Position numbers and translations under genes: made by a program. Of a DNA stretch of 64,000 nt, positions 1 to 10,663 are shown piece after piece. Positions within the stretch are counted from its first letter, which is position 1, and each line of letters starts with the position of its first letter. This stretch comes from Mastigamoeba balamuthi (lineage: Eukaryota > Evosea > Mastigamoebida > Mastigamoebidae): contig CACRSC010001917.1 of NCBI GenBank assembly GCA_902651635.1, forward strand, positions 962,419 through 1,026,418, in the 5' to 3' direction. The notes under the pieces were generated by a model, which was not told where the DNA came from, ran no database searches, and saw nothing but the letters and a program-made list of their open reading frames with translations.

Positions 1-1379
1 CATACAGGCGCGTGCCGGGGGGGTCGCACACGGAGGGCGGAGCTGACTGCGCTGGGCAGGCAGACTGGGAGGCTCTGTTCGATGTGGAGGAGTTCGAGGT
101 CGACGTGGTGGTGATGAGGAGGTTCATGCCCTATGTCGCGGGCTCCAGTGCGTGCCGTTGTGCCAGGACGGCGGACCGCTTCTCAACACGGTCCTTGAAA
201 CAGCGCTGTTCCACGCCAAGGGGGAGAGGCTGCCGTACTACGTCAACGCAACGCTCACCACGATGCCGAAACACACGCCGCCACTCTACTTTCCTCCGAA
301 CGCCTTCGACAGCGTGTCGAGGTGCTTTGTGCTCCTTCGCTCGCACCCTCTGCCCCCCCTTGTCTCACTCCGTGCACAGGTACTTGGTCGATATCGAGCT
401 GAGAACAAAGGCCATGGTCGATGCCGCCAGAGGGAACAGCCGCGTACACCTGCACGAGGTCTGGCTGGATGACATCCAGGGCATGGATGGGGTCAAACAG
501 TTGTTCGACGACCTGGACATAGAGCCCACGGAGGACACCAGACGCGTCGTTGGTGTTCAATACCCGCCGCCTCCTCCTCCCTTGACCCGTGCCCAGAAGA
601 AGAAGATGGTCCAGTGCACGAGGTACCGCGACGCTGAGGCGTCGGCCGAGGCGTATGGTGTCTCACGTTGCACTGCCGCAGGACAATGGAGCAGACAGAA
701 GCCAAGTCGCGCCTGTTCAGGTACCTCGTGGACCTGCCCAGCGTGAGTGCCCCCAGCACGCGTGCGAGCGTACTGACAACTCTCCCAGGAGCATCTGTGC
801 AATTTGCCCCAGCTGCGTGCTCCCGTGGTGTTCAAGAACAGGCCCGGGAAGATCGTGTCTCTGAGCCTCGTCGACGAGCCGTGCCCGTCGGCAGAAGTCA
901 TCGCCAGCGGCATCGCGAGCTCGCTGCGGCATTCGCAGCACGCTCTCGTGTCAGCCGCCACCACTTGCGTCCCGGCCGCGCAGGATGCCGTCGAGGCGCT
1001 GCGGTGCAAGAACGTCACGGTCGTCGGCGGAGGGGTCTCGCGTGCAGTCGCGGGGGCGGTCGCGATGGGCGCGACGCACCTGGTCGTCCTGCCGCAGGAG
1101 TTTGTGTTCACCGAGGAGTTCGAGAGGGAGAAGCTCCTCCAGCAGCTCGTCCTCTCGCTCGTGCCCGGCGAGGCCCTCAGGGTCTCCACGTCGGACCCGG
1201 CGGTCGCGCCGCAGCTGTCGGCGCTGGCCCTCGAGGAGAGCCTCGTCGCCGCGCTGGGGGCGGCTCAGGGGTTCAGGTGGCCTGCGAACCTCTCCTACTC
1301 GTTCGAGTACTTCCTGCACCCCGGGATACCCGTCCCAACGTACCCGCAATACGCCCTACTCCGCACAGAAGACAATTGA
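1..1379 (+). CDS. Unknown protein, 3' part of a multi-exon gene (5' end outside window)
   Basis: Function not recognised. Coding frame can be followed through five exons whose frames agree only if short GT-AG introns are removed: about 111-148 (or 108-148), 322-379, 653-681 and 743-788. The 653-681 intron would be only 29 nt. The last exon (789-1379) encodes about 196 residues ending in TGA and includes a hydrophobic glycine-rich stretch (TVVGGGVSRAVAGAVAMG). The exon at 380-652 contains a segment (LDDI...GVKQLFDDLDIEP) loosely like the C-terminal end of sulfotransferases, which is too weak for a call. The start lies upstream of the window. The reading is fairly safe as a real gene because all four frame changes are explained by consistent splice sites. 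Confidence 0.6.
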
Positions 1380-1571
1380 ATTGTAGCTGCCCCGGATTTC
1401 TGAGTCAAACATCTTGCACTCTGCTCGGAGGGCCCTTGTGTGAGCCGCAGATAAGCGCACTGCAAACGGAAGGGATGCGCGCTGCGAGATCACCTGCGTG
1501 AGCTCAGCGTCCTCCGCGCAGAGTCACAGATTTTCAGATTCCCTTAACTGCAATAACAAAAAAAACAAAAA

Positions 1572-2195
1572 ATGGCGGCAACAGCGGCGCAGACGGCGGT
1601 TCCCATCCCCGTCTCACTGGCGCGCGGCATCTGGGACGAAATCTACGTCTCGCTCCCCGCCGAGCTGTCGCTGCCCGCCGACCGCGTCCTCGCGCGCGTG
1701 GCGCCCTCTGTGGACCACATTTTCGCGAGCGCTCTGTCGCTCGGCATCCTGGCGCCCCCGGACACCTCGCACGAGGCCCTCGACGCCGAGTGTGACGCCC
1801 TCGAGCAGCAGCTGGCCGAGGAGGAGGCCAAGCTGGCCGAGGAGCGCCGCGCCGTCGACGCGTACGCGCGCGAGATCCGCCGCCTGCTGCCCCAGGAGGT
1901 CGAGGCGCTCGAGACGGCGTCGCTGCGGTCGCTCAGGGAGCGCGCGGACACCCTCCGCGCCGAGCCCGAGCCCCAGGGCGCCATGGAGGTCGACGCAGGC
2001 GCCGGGGCCGACGGGGGCGAGGAGCCGGACGAGGCGCTGGCCGAGGACGCGAGGAGGCGCATGCGCGAGGCCGCAGAGACGGTCGCCAGGGCGCGCGTCT
2101 GCGAGACGAGCAAGGACAAGGCCCGGCGCCTCGCCGACGCCCGCGAGGCCCTGCGCGTGACCAAGCGGCCCAGGACGCAGGCGCAGACGCGCTGA
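1572..2195 (+). CDS. Unknown acidic coiled-coil protein, 207 aa
   Basis: Single-exon frame starting at an ATG preceded by an A-rich run (aaaaacaaaaaATGGCG) and ending in TGA. No family recognised. Residues about 15-60 are a compact hydrophobic segment (IWDEIYVSLPAELSLP). From about 75 to 130 there is a long charged helix with heptad-like Leu spacing (EQQLAEEEAKLAEERRA), then an acidic linker (EVDAGAGADGGEEPDE) and a basic tail ending KRPRTQAQTR, which could be nuclear. The order (short N-terminal domain, coiled coil, disordered tail) resembles small kinetochore or scaffold subunits, but that is only an impression. It converges on the carrier gene downstream with a gap of about 60 bp. Confidence 0.6.
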   Translation: MAATAAQTAVPIPVSLARGIWDEIYVSLPAELSLPADRVLARVAPSVDHIFASALSLGILAPPDTSHEALDAECDALEQQLAEEEAKLAEERRAVDAYAREIRRLLPQEVEALETASLRSLRERADTLRAEPEPQGAMEVDAGAGADGGEEPDEALAEDARRRMREAAETVARARVCETSKDKARRLADAREALRVTKRPRTQAQTR

Positions 2196-2257
2196 CCGCG
2201 TGGGTTTCCTGTGTGTGTGCAACACTCGAGTGCTTTCTCTTCTCAGCTTGCCTACTG

Positions 2258-4427
2258 CTACATGGGGCGGGGCGACGGCACGTGGGTCAGGGGCGGCAGC
2301 TTCTGCCTGCGCGTGAGCCGCCCGGTGTCCAGCCGGCCAGAGTCCGGGCCCTCCTCTGAGGCCGCAGGAGAGCTCGTGCGGCCTATCGGGACTTCGGGTC
2401 TCACGGCGCTCGGGGTCGCAGGAACATCGGGCTCGACGACCTGCACCTGAGGCGCCTGGGAATGAGCCTCTGCTGCTTCATGGTCACCGTGGCCCTCGGC
2501 CTCTGGCTGCATGTGGTCGGCTGCGGGCACCAGATCAGCTATAGCCGCCGCCGCCGCCGCTGCAACACCAGCGGTCTCTGCGTGCTCGACGGACTCGGGC
2601 GGCCTCGACTCTGCGGCGATGATGTCTGCTTGTATCGTGTTCTCCTCTCCCCTCGACGAGCGCAGCTTGGGGGTCGGTACGCTGGCCTCGTGTGCCTCTG
2701 CGGGGTGCTCCTCGATTGACCCTGGCAGGGACTCGGTGAGCATGTTCTGCCTCCTGCGCGCATTGGCAGACGCGTCCGAGAGCCCCGGCAGGATGATACC
2801 CGACTTGGAGGAGCCCGACTTTGCCGACGGCAGAAGCGGGTGGTCGTCGTTCTTGCTCTGCGTCAGGGGGCTGATCGTGGTGGGCAGGTCCTTGGCGTCG
2901 ATCATGTCGAGGCTCTCGGTTCTCTTTCCGGACGCCATCATCGACAGCTGGAGGTCGATCTTGCTCTGCTCTGGCCGCACTGCGACCGTTACGACGTTGT
3001 TGGTGCCTGCCCCCGGGCTCGTCGGGTGCGTCGACAGCCCGTCGGCTTCGGGCTCCGGGCTGACCTTCTTCCCCCTCGAGAAGCTGTGCTGTCGCGACCG
3101 AGAAGCCGACCGGGGCTTCGAGCTCGGCATGGAACGAGACCGGTCGCGTTGCATCTGCCCTTTGAGACTCGGCTCGGACTCCTGGCGAGCACCGAGCGGC
3201 GGTAGATCGCTCCCGGGGGCGCTGGCCTTGGACTTGTCTGGCTGGGCCTCCAGCAGTTTCTTTGTCCCTTTCTCGAGCTCGCCGTCATCGTCGGAGATGT
3301 CGCTGCCCCGCTCGGCCTCCCTCTTCTTCCTCTTCATCTTTTCCTCCTCCTTGGCGTCGGGATGCCACCAGTTCATCAGCTTGACCGCTGTGGCAACGAG
3401 GACTGTGCAGACACAGCTGACCAGGTCGACGCGGGCCAGTACAGTCCCCGAGGTGGATTCGACGAGGTAAGACCGTATGAACACCGCGAGGGTGACCGCC
3501 TGTCTGCCTCCGCTGAAGGCCATTGCCATCCTTGCGCGTGGCTTGACACGCAGAATGGTGCCAATGATGTAGGGGGCGACAAACGACACCAGCGCGTAGG
3601 CAATTGATACTGTCCACGCATTGCTCCACTTAAAGCTGCCAATGTTGTCCACGATGACGAGGATCTGCGCACATACGTGGGTGAGCAACGGGCTGGGCAT
3701 TCTCGCACTGACCTTGAGCACGACGACCGCGATGAAGGCAAGCACCCCGATAACAATGCCCACGACCCTCCTAGTGAAATTGTGTCTGTCCGGCCCGAGC
3801 TTGTGCGTGATGGCCGCGCCCAACGCGAGCGGGGCAATGCAGCACAGGGCGCTCAGGCCGATGTCGCCGCCGGGGACGTGCAGCGCACTGTTCTTCTCGG
3901 TGGGGAACGAGGTCTCTGTCCAGAACGACGCCAGGCTGATTGTTCCGAACCCCATCACCATCGAGAGGGCCGTGGCGGTCGCCCCCAGGGCCGCGTCACC
4001 CCGAGAGCTCCAGAGCGCCATCAGCGGCCCCTCTGGCGACACTGCGAGTGCGTGCGCGGGTGAACCGCAGCGCGGGGGCGGTTGGGCTCACTGGGGCACA
4101 CGGCGACCAGGACGAGGCCCAGGAGGGTCGGAGAGTCTATCTTGATGACCCGCGAGAGCAGGAAGGCGAGCGCAGGGAGGCACACCTGCGTCCAGAACAT
4201 CAGGGCGGTCAACGCCCTGTACCTCAGCACGCTCCTCCACACCTTGAGCACTTGCAGGAGGGTTGGTCGGGGAGGCAGTGCGGGGTCTCCGGATGCGGGA
4301 TGCGGGACGCACGCTTGTGTGGGGTCAGGAAAAGCGACAGTGAAAGAGTGCAGAGCGCATATGCCACGAGATGCGTTGCGCGCAGAGCCCCGGCGTCGGC
4401 GAACAGCGTGTATGTCACGTGGATCAT
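2258..4427 (-). CDS. SLC10/SBF (bile acid:sodium symporter)-type membrane carrier with long cytosolic tail
   Basis: Three exons fit cleanly: 4427-4313, 4250-4092 and 4041-2258, with introns of 62 and 50 nt, giving about 685 residues. The first ~300 residues are a multi-pass membrane domain with SBF features: a P-L-A-F-L-L segment (CLPALAFLLSRV), then VLVAVCP before the second half, and repeated hydrophobic helices (FIAVVVLKV, AYALVSFVAPYIIG, RQAVTLAVFI). In the family this fold moves organic acids or sulfated and steroid compounds, usually with sodium. The substrate here cannot be told. Unusually, residues from about 330 on are a long low-complexity tail rich in Ser, Pro, Lys and Glu, with SR-like patches (RSRSMPSSKPRS) and an alanine run, probably cytosolic and phosphorylated. 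The start is the ATG at 4427, which puts the first helix at the N-terminus. Confidence 0.75.
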
Positions 4428-4662
4428 GCCGGGGGTGGCTCCCGAATGTGCTTTCCAGGGGGCAGTGGGGTGCCGGTCTGGAGGGTGAGTGTCCTTCTTC
4501 GCGTTTTTCACCCTCCTCGGAAACTGGAGTTATTTATGGGGCTAAGCCCGCCCGCATACGGGAACTGATTATTCGGCGTCCATTTCGAATATCTATCTCG
4601 AGGGGAAAGATCTGTGTGCGGCCACGTGTAACGTTTGTGCGATATTTCGCCTTCGAGAGAGG

Positions 4663-5288
4663 ATGTCTGTCATCTGGCACGGTGTCTCCGCGCTCACGCT
4701 CGTGGAGGCGGCCGCCGTCACCGCCTTCCTCTTCCCCACGCCCATCTTCCTGCGCCGCCTCATCCGCCTCGGGTCCGCCGTCAAACTGCTCGAGACACGA
4801 TCGGCTCACCGCGTTGCCGTTTTTTTGTTGTTTTTGCCGCGGCGTGTTTCCTCCGTTTCCGCTCGTTCCTGTGCCACAGGACCAAGCGCTCGCTGGTGGT
4901 CGTGGTCCCGCTGCTGCTGTTCCTCGTCGCAGACCAGTGCAACGAGATGTTGCGGCAGAGAGCGCGCCGCGATGAAGTGTGGAACCCCGACGTGAGGCAC
5001 GAGCACGTGCACCGCGACGTGTCCAGCATCTACGTGAAGCTCATCGCCGCCGAGCGCAACCTGTGCGCTCCTTCCTCTCTCTCCCTCTCCAGCCAGCTGC
5101 CCCGGCGCCAACCCTCGTGCAGGAACCTGGCGTGCGTGTGCCTGTTCCTGGTGTTTGTGCTGTGGAGGCTGGGAGCTATCATGGTGCCCCCCGCAGAGAA
5201 CGACGACGGCAAGGAGCGCAGGGACAGGGGCAGGGACGCGGTCCCCTCGGCGCCGCCCAAGCCCGCCAGCGAGAAGAAGTGCGACTGA
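4663..5288 (+). CDS. BAP29/BAP31-like ER membrane protein (short form)
   Basis: Exons 4663-4772, 4880-5062 and 5123-5288 join in frame to about 152 residues. The protein matches the membrane part of BAP31-type cargo receptors: an N-terminal MSVIWHGVSALTLVE helix, a second helix after KRSLVVVVPLLLFLVADQ, the conserved KLIAAERN sequence (KLFRAQRN in animals), and a third helix (LACVCLFLVFVLWRLG). It ends KKCD, a dilysine KKxx signal for retrieval from Golgi to ER, as in animal BAP31. The family sorts membrane proteins leaving the ER. The long C-terminal coiled coil of animal BAP31 is missing and only about 35 charged residues follow the last helix, so the protein is shorter than its relatives. 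The first donor (gtccgc) is non-canonical in strength but is the only one that keeps frame. Confidence 0.8.
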
Positions 5289-5658
5289 GGTCCCCCCCCG
5301 GCGTGCCCGGCCCATGCCTCCTCTCCCGTTGGTGGGAGCAGCTGGAACAGCGAGCAGCTACAGAGTGCCTCTGTTTCTCCGTGGCAACTGAATCAATTGT
5401 CCAATGCACGCGCTTTTTTCGAACGTATCGACTCCAGGGAGAACCACACGGATGGCCTGTGTGACGTTGTCTCTCGGAGTAGCTCCGCTCCGCTGGGGCT
5501 GCGCGTTTTCGACGTTGCGGCGTTGCAATACGGCTGCGATCACGTGAAAAATGATACACAAACGCTGAGATACAGGGGGAGGAAAAATCTGATTTTGAAG
5601 GAGCCCCTAACAACAAACAAAGCGCCGTCCTTATCGGCACTCAAAACCCCACCCGGAG
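5289..5658. other. Intergenic, BAP31-like to PSMD1
   Basis: No gene seen. The sequence is less GC-rich than its flanks and becomes A-rich just before the PSMD1 start (ggaaaaatctgattttgaag), as expected for a promoter and 5' leader. No RNA gene or repeat recognised. Confidence 0.5.
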
Positions 5659-8600
5659 ATGAGCCTCACGTCCGCGAGCAACTACCTGTCGCTCCTCGAC
5701 GAGTCCGACGACAACCTCAAGGCCGCCGCGCTCGAGCGCCTCGACGCGCTCGTGCCCGACTTCTGGGCCGAGATGAGCGCGCACGCCGCCAAGATCCGCG
5801 CCCTGCACGCGCGCGAGGCGTTCCCCGCGCGCTACCTGGCGGCCCTCGTCGCCAGCAAGATCTACTTCCACCTCGGCTCGTACAGGGACGCGATGGAGCT
5901 CGCCCTGGGCGCCGGCAAGCTCTTTGACGTCTCGGGCACGAGCGAGTACGCGCGCACGCTCGTCTTCAAGTGCGTCGACGAGTACACGCGCGTCAGGCAG
6001 GCCGGCGAGCAGGCCGACGCCAGGCTGCAGGCCATCGTCGACGGCATGTTCGCCAGGTGCTTTGCCGACGGCTCGTACACGCTCGCCGTCGGCGCGGCCA
6101 TCGAGGCCCGCAGGCTCGACAAGGCACGCGTCTTTTGTGTCCGCTGCCGTTCGTTGGTTTTTACGGCCCCGCTGTCGTGGCCGCTGGAGGAGGGGGAGTG
6201 TATATCCCAATCTCGATTACCTAGATCTCTCCCGGTGCCAATTTCTCCGGCCTTCTGTTGATGTGTCGCGCCTGCGGCTGGTGTAATTGATTCTTGAATT
6301 CAAAAAATGTACAGAGGAGAGCAATCACAGTTGCATTTTGTTTGCTCTGTTCTCGCGGTCTGAAACGGCCGCGGATTGGGCGCAGATCGAGGAGGCGTGC
6401 AAGAACAGCGTGGAGGCGCTCGAGTACAGCCGCAAGCTGGCGCTGGGCACGGCCGTTTCCGACGGCACCGCCTCGGTGTCGCTGCCCCGCGGGTTCCGCG
6501 CGGAGATCTTCGACCTCCTCGCGCGCATCTACTCGGCGCAGTCGCCCGACACGCGCGACTACTCCTCGCTGCTGCAGTGCCTGACGTGGCTCGGCAAGTC
6601 GTCCGAGGCCGCCGGCGTCCTCCTGGAGCTCGCGCGGCGCTCGGACGAGGTCCCGGCGACGGACGACGCGTTCCTGCTGGCGCTGCAGCTCGCGTTCGAC
6701 CTGTGCTCGGACGCCTCGCAGAAGGTGCTGCAGGACGTGCGCGCCGAGGTCAACGCGGCGGCGGCGAGCAGCCCGCGCCTGGCGCCGCTGGCCAAGGTGC
6801 TGGCGGGCGACGTGTCGATCAACCTGAGCCTGCTGTTCCTCTACGGCCACGCGCGCATGGACATGACGGTGCTCGACGCGCTCAAGGCCTCGGCCGACTC
6901 GTCGCACCAGGCGCTGCTGCACGGGGCCACGGTCGCCGCCAACGCGCTGATGTGCGCCGGCACGACGATCGACGACTTCCTGCGCCGCAACCTCGAGTGG
7001 CTGGGCAAGGCGGCCAACTGGGCCAAGTTCGCCGCCACGGCCGCGCTGGGCGTGATCCACCGCGGGCACCTGACCGAGGCGCTGCGCCTGCTGAACCCGT
7101 ACCTCCCGCGGCCCGGCGCGGCCGCGGGCACCAACAGCCCCTACAGCGAGGGCGGCGCGTTCTACGCGCTGGGCCTCATCCACGCGAACCACGGCAGCAG
7201 CGGCGGCGTCACGGACATGCTGACGGCCGCGCTGGCCGGGGCCGCGGGCAACGAGGTCGTGCTGCACGGGTGCTGCCTGGGCCTGGGCCTCGCCGCGATG
7301 GCCACGGGCAACGCGGCGCTGTTCGAGCGCCTGCGCGACACGCTCTACGAGGTCGACAGCGCCGTCGCCGGCGAGGCCGCGGCCATCGCCATGGGCCTCG
7401 TCATGCTCGGCACGGCCAACCCCAAGTCGGAGGAGGTCATCCGCTACGCCCACGAGCACAACGCCAGCCTCGCGGCCCACGAGCGCATCATCAAGGGCTG
7501 CGTGCTCGGCGCCGCCCTCATGTTCGCCGGGCGCCAGGAGGATGCCGACACGACGGTCGCCGCGCTGCTCATCGACAAGGACGCCCAGATGCGCGCCGGC
7601 GGCGCCTGGACGCAGGCGCTGGCCTACTGCGGCACGGGCGAGGGCAAGGCCGTCAGGTCGCTGCTCAAGCTCGCCGTCAGCGACGTCAGCGACGACGTGC
7701 GCAGGGCGGCGCTCACGGGCCTCGGCTTCGTGCTCTGCCGCAACGCGCCGCTCTGCGCCAACCTCGTCAGCCTGCTCACCGACTCGTTCAACCCCCACGT
7801 CAGGTCCGGGAGAGTTGAATTGGCTAATTGAATTGGGGGCTCGCAGCAAAAATTGACCGCGCAGGCATTTCCCCGAATCCCCCGCAGGTACGGCGCTGCG
7901 ATGGCGCTGGGCATCTCGTGCGCGGGGACGGCGCTGCCCGAGGCCACGGCGCTGCTGGAGCCCATGACGCGCGACCCGGCGGACTTTGTGCGCCAGGGCG
8001 CGATGGTGGCGATGGCGCTGGTGCTGATGGAGGCCTCGCGCACGGAGCCCCGCGCAGAGGCGTTCAGCCGCCTGCTCGAGACGCGCGCGGCGGACAAGCA
8101 CGACGAGCTCATGAGCCGCCTGGGGGCGTTCCTGGCGACGGGCGTCCTCAACGCCGGCGGCCGCAACGTGACGCTGGCGCTGACGACGGCCTCGGGCCAC
8201 CTGCGCCTGCCGGCCATCGCGGGGATGGCCGTCTTCTGCCAGTACTGGTCGTGGCACCCGTACATCTACTTCTGCAGCCTCGCGCTCGAGCCGACGGCCG
8301 TCATCGGCGTCGACCCCGTCGCCGACATCGCGGCGCCCGCCGCGGGGTTCTCGTTCCGCTCCAACGCGCGCCCGTCGATGTTCGCGTACCCGCCGGTGGC
8401 GCGCACGGTCGAGAAGACGGCCGCCGCCAAGGGCACCAAGTCGGAGCTCTCGTACGGCCAGCACATGAAGAAGCAGACGGCCCGCGAGCTGCGCGAGCGC
8501 GAGGAGCAGCGCCAGCAGCGCGAGAAGGAGGAGAAGGAGCAGCGCGAGAGGGAGGAGCGCGAGAGGAAGGAGCGCGAGAAGAAGGAGCGCGAGAACGAGC

Positions 8601-8893
8601 CGCTCTCCGAGGTCCTCAAGAACCCCGCGCGCGTCACCGTCCGCCAGCGCCGCTACATCACGTTCGACGCCGACGAGCGCTACGCCCCCGTCAAGCGCTC
8701 CAACGCCTTTGGCGTCGTCGTCCTCAAGGACAGCAAGAGGGGCGAGGCCCCCGCCGCTGCTCCCGCGGCCGCCGAGCCCGCGACGACGGGAGCTGCGGCC
8801 CCTGCGGCCCCTGCGGCCGTCTCGGACGTGCAGATGGGCGACGCCACGGGGGCTGCGCCCGCACCGCCCGCCCCGTTCAAGTTTGAGCAATGA
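5659..8893 (+). CDS. PSMD1: 26S proteasome non-ATPase regulatory subunit 1 (Rpn2/PSMD1)
   Basis: Three exons (5659-6129, 6386-7803, 7888-8893; introns 256 and 84 nt) give about 964 residues, close to the usual 950-1000. The start ATG is fixed by the conserved N-terminus (ISLLDE-like YLSLLDESDDNLK, then VPDFWAEMS, ALVASKIYFHLG). The middle is built of proteasome/cyclosome helical repeats, and the third exon opens with the hallmark HVRYGAAMALGISCAGT. Near the C-terminus are a highly charged Glu/Arg/Lys helix (about residues 805-850) and the conserved block RYITFDADERYAPV, followed by an Ala/Pro-rich tail. Rpn2 is a scaffold in the base of the 19S particle: it binds ATPase subunits and Rpn13, and acts in cytosol and nucleus. 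The intron at 6130 falls just after RRLDKAR. Confidence 0.97.
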
Positions 8894-9207
8894 GCGCAGC
8901 AGCACAGCAGCACTCCGGTGTGCGTTCGGGCCCAGTAGCCACTGAGCCGCGCGTGCCCGTTCTCCTGCTGCCCTCTGCCTTCCCCCCTCCTCCCCAGACA
9001 CCTGGCGAGTCTAGCAATACACACTGAAGCCCGACTCAGCCCTTACCTCTCTGGACGACGATGAATCTCTCCGATATTAATGCGATATATCGGCGTTGGT
9101 TGACGACATTCGAAAATCAAGTGCTCATTTTTCGCGCGCTTCGCAAAAGCAAAAAAGGGCACCAGACCCGCGTTAGCCACCCCCCACCGCCACCACATCC
9201 CCCAGCC
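8894..9207. other. Intergenic, PSMD1 to PCNA
   Basis: No gene seen. The last ~140 bp before the PCNA start are noticeably A/T-richer (ctctccgatattaatgcgatatatcgg), probably the PCNA promoter. An open frame begins at 9061 in frame with PCNA, but it has no conserved sequence upstream of the PCNA ATG. Confidence 0.5.
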
Positions 9208-10397
9208 ATGTTTGAGGCCAAGCTGCAGAAGGCGTCGCTGCTCAAGCGCATCCTCGAGTCGGTGAAGGAGCTCGTCGTGGAGGTGAACTTCGACTGCGGG
9301 ACCGACGGCATGCAGCTGCAGGCGATGGACACGTCGCACGTGGCGCTCATCTCGCTGTTCCTCAAGGCCGAGGGCTTTGAGTCGTTCCGCTGCGACCGCA
9401 ACACGATCCTGGGCATCAACATGCTCAGCATGTCCAAGGTCATCAAGTGCGCCAACAACGACGACTCGGTCACCATCCGCGCAGACGACGGCGCCGAGGA
9501 GGTCTCCTTCTTGTTCGAGGGTCCGTCCTCCCCCCTCTCTCCTTCAGCCGCTTTCTCCTCCTCCTTTTCCCCCGCGTGCGAAAATACCGCGGGCGCTATT
9601 TATTTGCCGCGCGGATCGGCCGCGCGCCGGTGTCTCGCCCGTTGTTGTGTGTGGGCGTTGCAAAGAGGGCGACCTTTCCTGGATTTTCTGTGCGCGCCAA
9701 AACTAATTAATTAGCTCCTGAGCGGGCTGCGCGGCGCCGCTGTTTACGGGGCACCCTCCTCTTCCACCCCCGCCCTCTCGTGCTTGCGCGCTCCAGCGAT
9801 GCGGGACAGAGCGACTTTTTTCCACCAGTGCGACTGACCCCCACTGTTGGTTTTCGCCACTGCAGGAGAGGACAACCGGAGGTCCGACTTCACGCTGAAG
9901 CTGCTGCAGGTCGACCAGGAGCACGTCGGCATCCCGCCGCAGGAGTACAAGGCCGTCGTCAAGATGCCCTCTGCCGAGTTCCAGCGCATCTGCCGCGACC
10001 TGAGCGTCGTGGGCGACACCATCTCGATCGCCGTCGTCAAGAGCGAGGTCAAGTTCAGCGTCGCCGGCGACATGGGCAAGGGCAACGTCTCGCTCTCGCA
10101 GGGCAAGGACTCGGACAAGGAGGGCGGCGTCACGCTCAAGGTCCAGGAGCCCGTCTCGCTCACCTTCGCGCTGAGGTTCCTCATCATGTTCTCCAAGGCC
10201 TCGAGCCTCTGCGACAACGTCGTCCTCTCGATGAACCCCGACGTGCGCACCCCGCCCACCGTCCATCCCAGTTTGCTGACTGGGCCTGTGGCTCTCCCCC
10301 TGCGCAGCTGCCGCTGGTTGTCCAGTACGACATCGAGGAGATGGGCTTTGTCCGCTACTACCTGGCCCCCAAGATCGAGGACGACGGCGACAACTGA
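9208..10397 (+). CDS. PCNA: Proliferating cell nuclear antigen (DNA sliding clamp)
   Basis: Exons 9208-9520, 9866-10242 and 10308-10397 (introns 345 and 65 nt) encode about 259 residues, the normal PCNA length. The start ATG gives the standard MFEAKLQKASLLKRI N-terminus. Conserved landmarks follow in order: NFDCGTDGMQLQAMDTSHVAL, FRCDRN..LGINMLSMSKVIKCA, the interdomain region, and the C-terminal QYDIEEMGFVRYYLAPKIED, where LAPKIED forms part of the surface that binds PIP-box partners. The protein acts in the nucleus as a homotrimeric ring that tethers DNA polymerase delta and repair factors. The residues expected at the partner-binding site are all visible and nothing is missing. The first intron is long for this genome and moderately AT-rich at its centre. 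Confidence 0.97.
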
Positions 10398-10663
10398 GGT
10401 CGAACGGCTGTCAAGAAGATGTAGGCCCGCGGTATCCCCACTTCCCACCACCATCACCACACGGCCCCTCGTGAAATCCCGAATATACTATCATTGGGGG
10501 TCATTGCCACCGGTGTGTGCATGTCTATGTGCGTGTGTGGGTGGGAAGGGTGCGCTGCCGAACGTGTACAGAAACCGAGGACATCGACCCCGACGGCGCG
10601 AGCGTCACCTCGGCCGTTGTTGGGGTTGCCGTGGCAGCAGCAGCAGCGGGTTGCGGGGTCTGG

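Noticed and set aside
380-652. Sulfotransferase assignment for the first gene
   Set aside because: Only one short C-terminal-like segment fits and the cofactor-binding motifs are not in the visible part.
6221-9001. A 926-codon open frame on the reverse strand over PSMD1
   Set aside because: It is antisense to a fully supported PSMD1 gene and has the Arg/Ala/Gly-heavy composition typical of shadow frames in GC-rich DNA.
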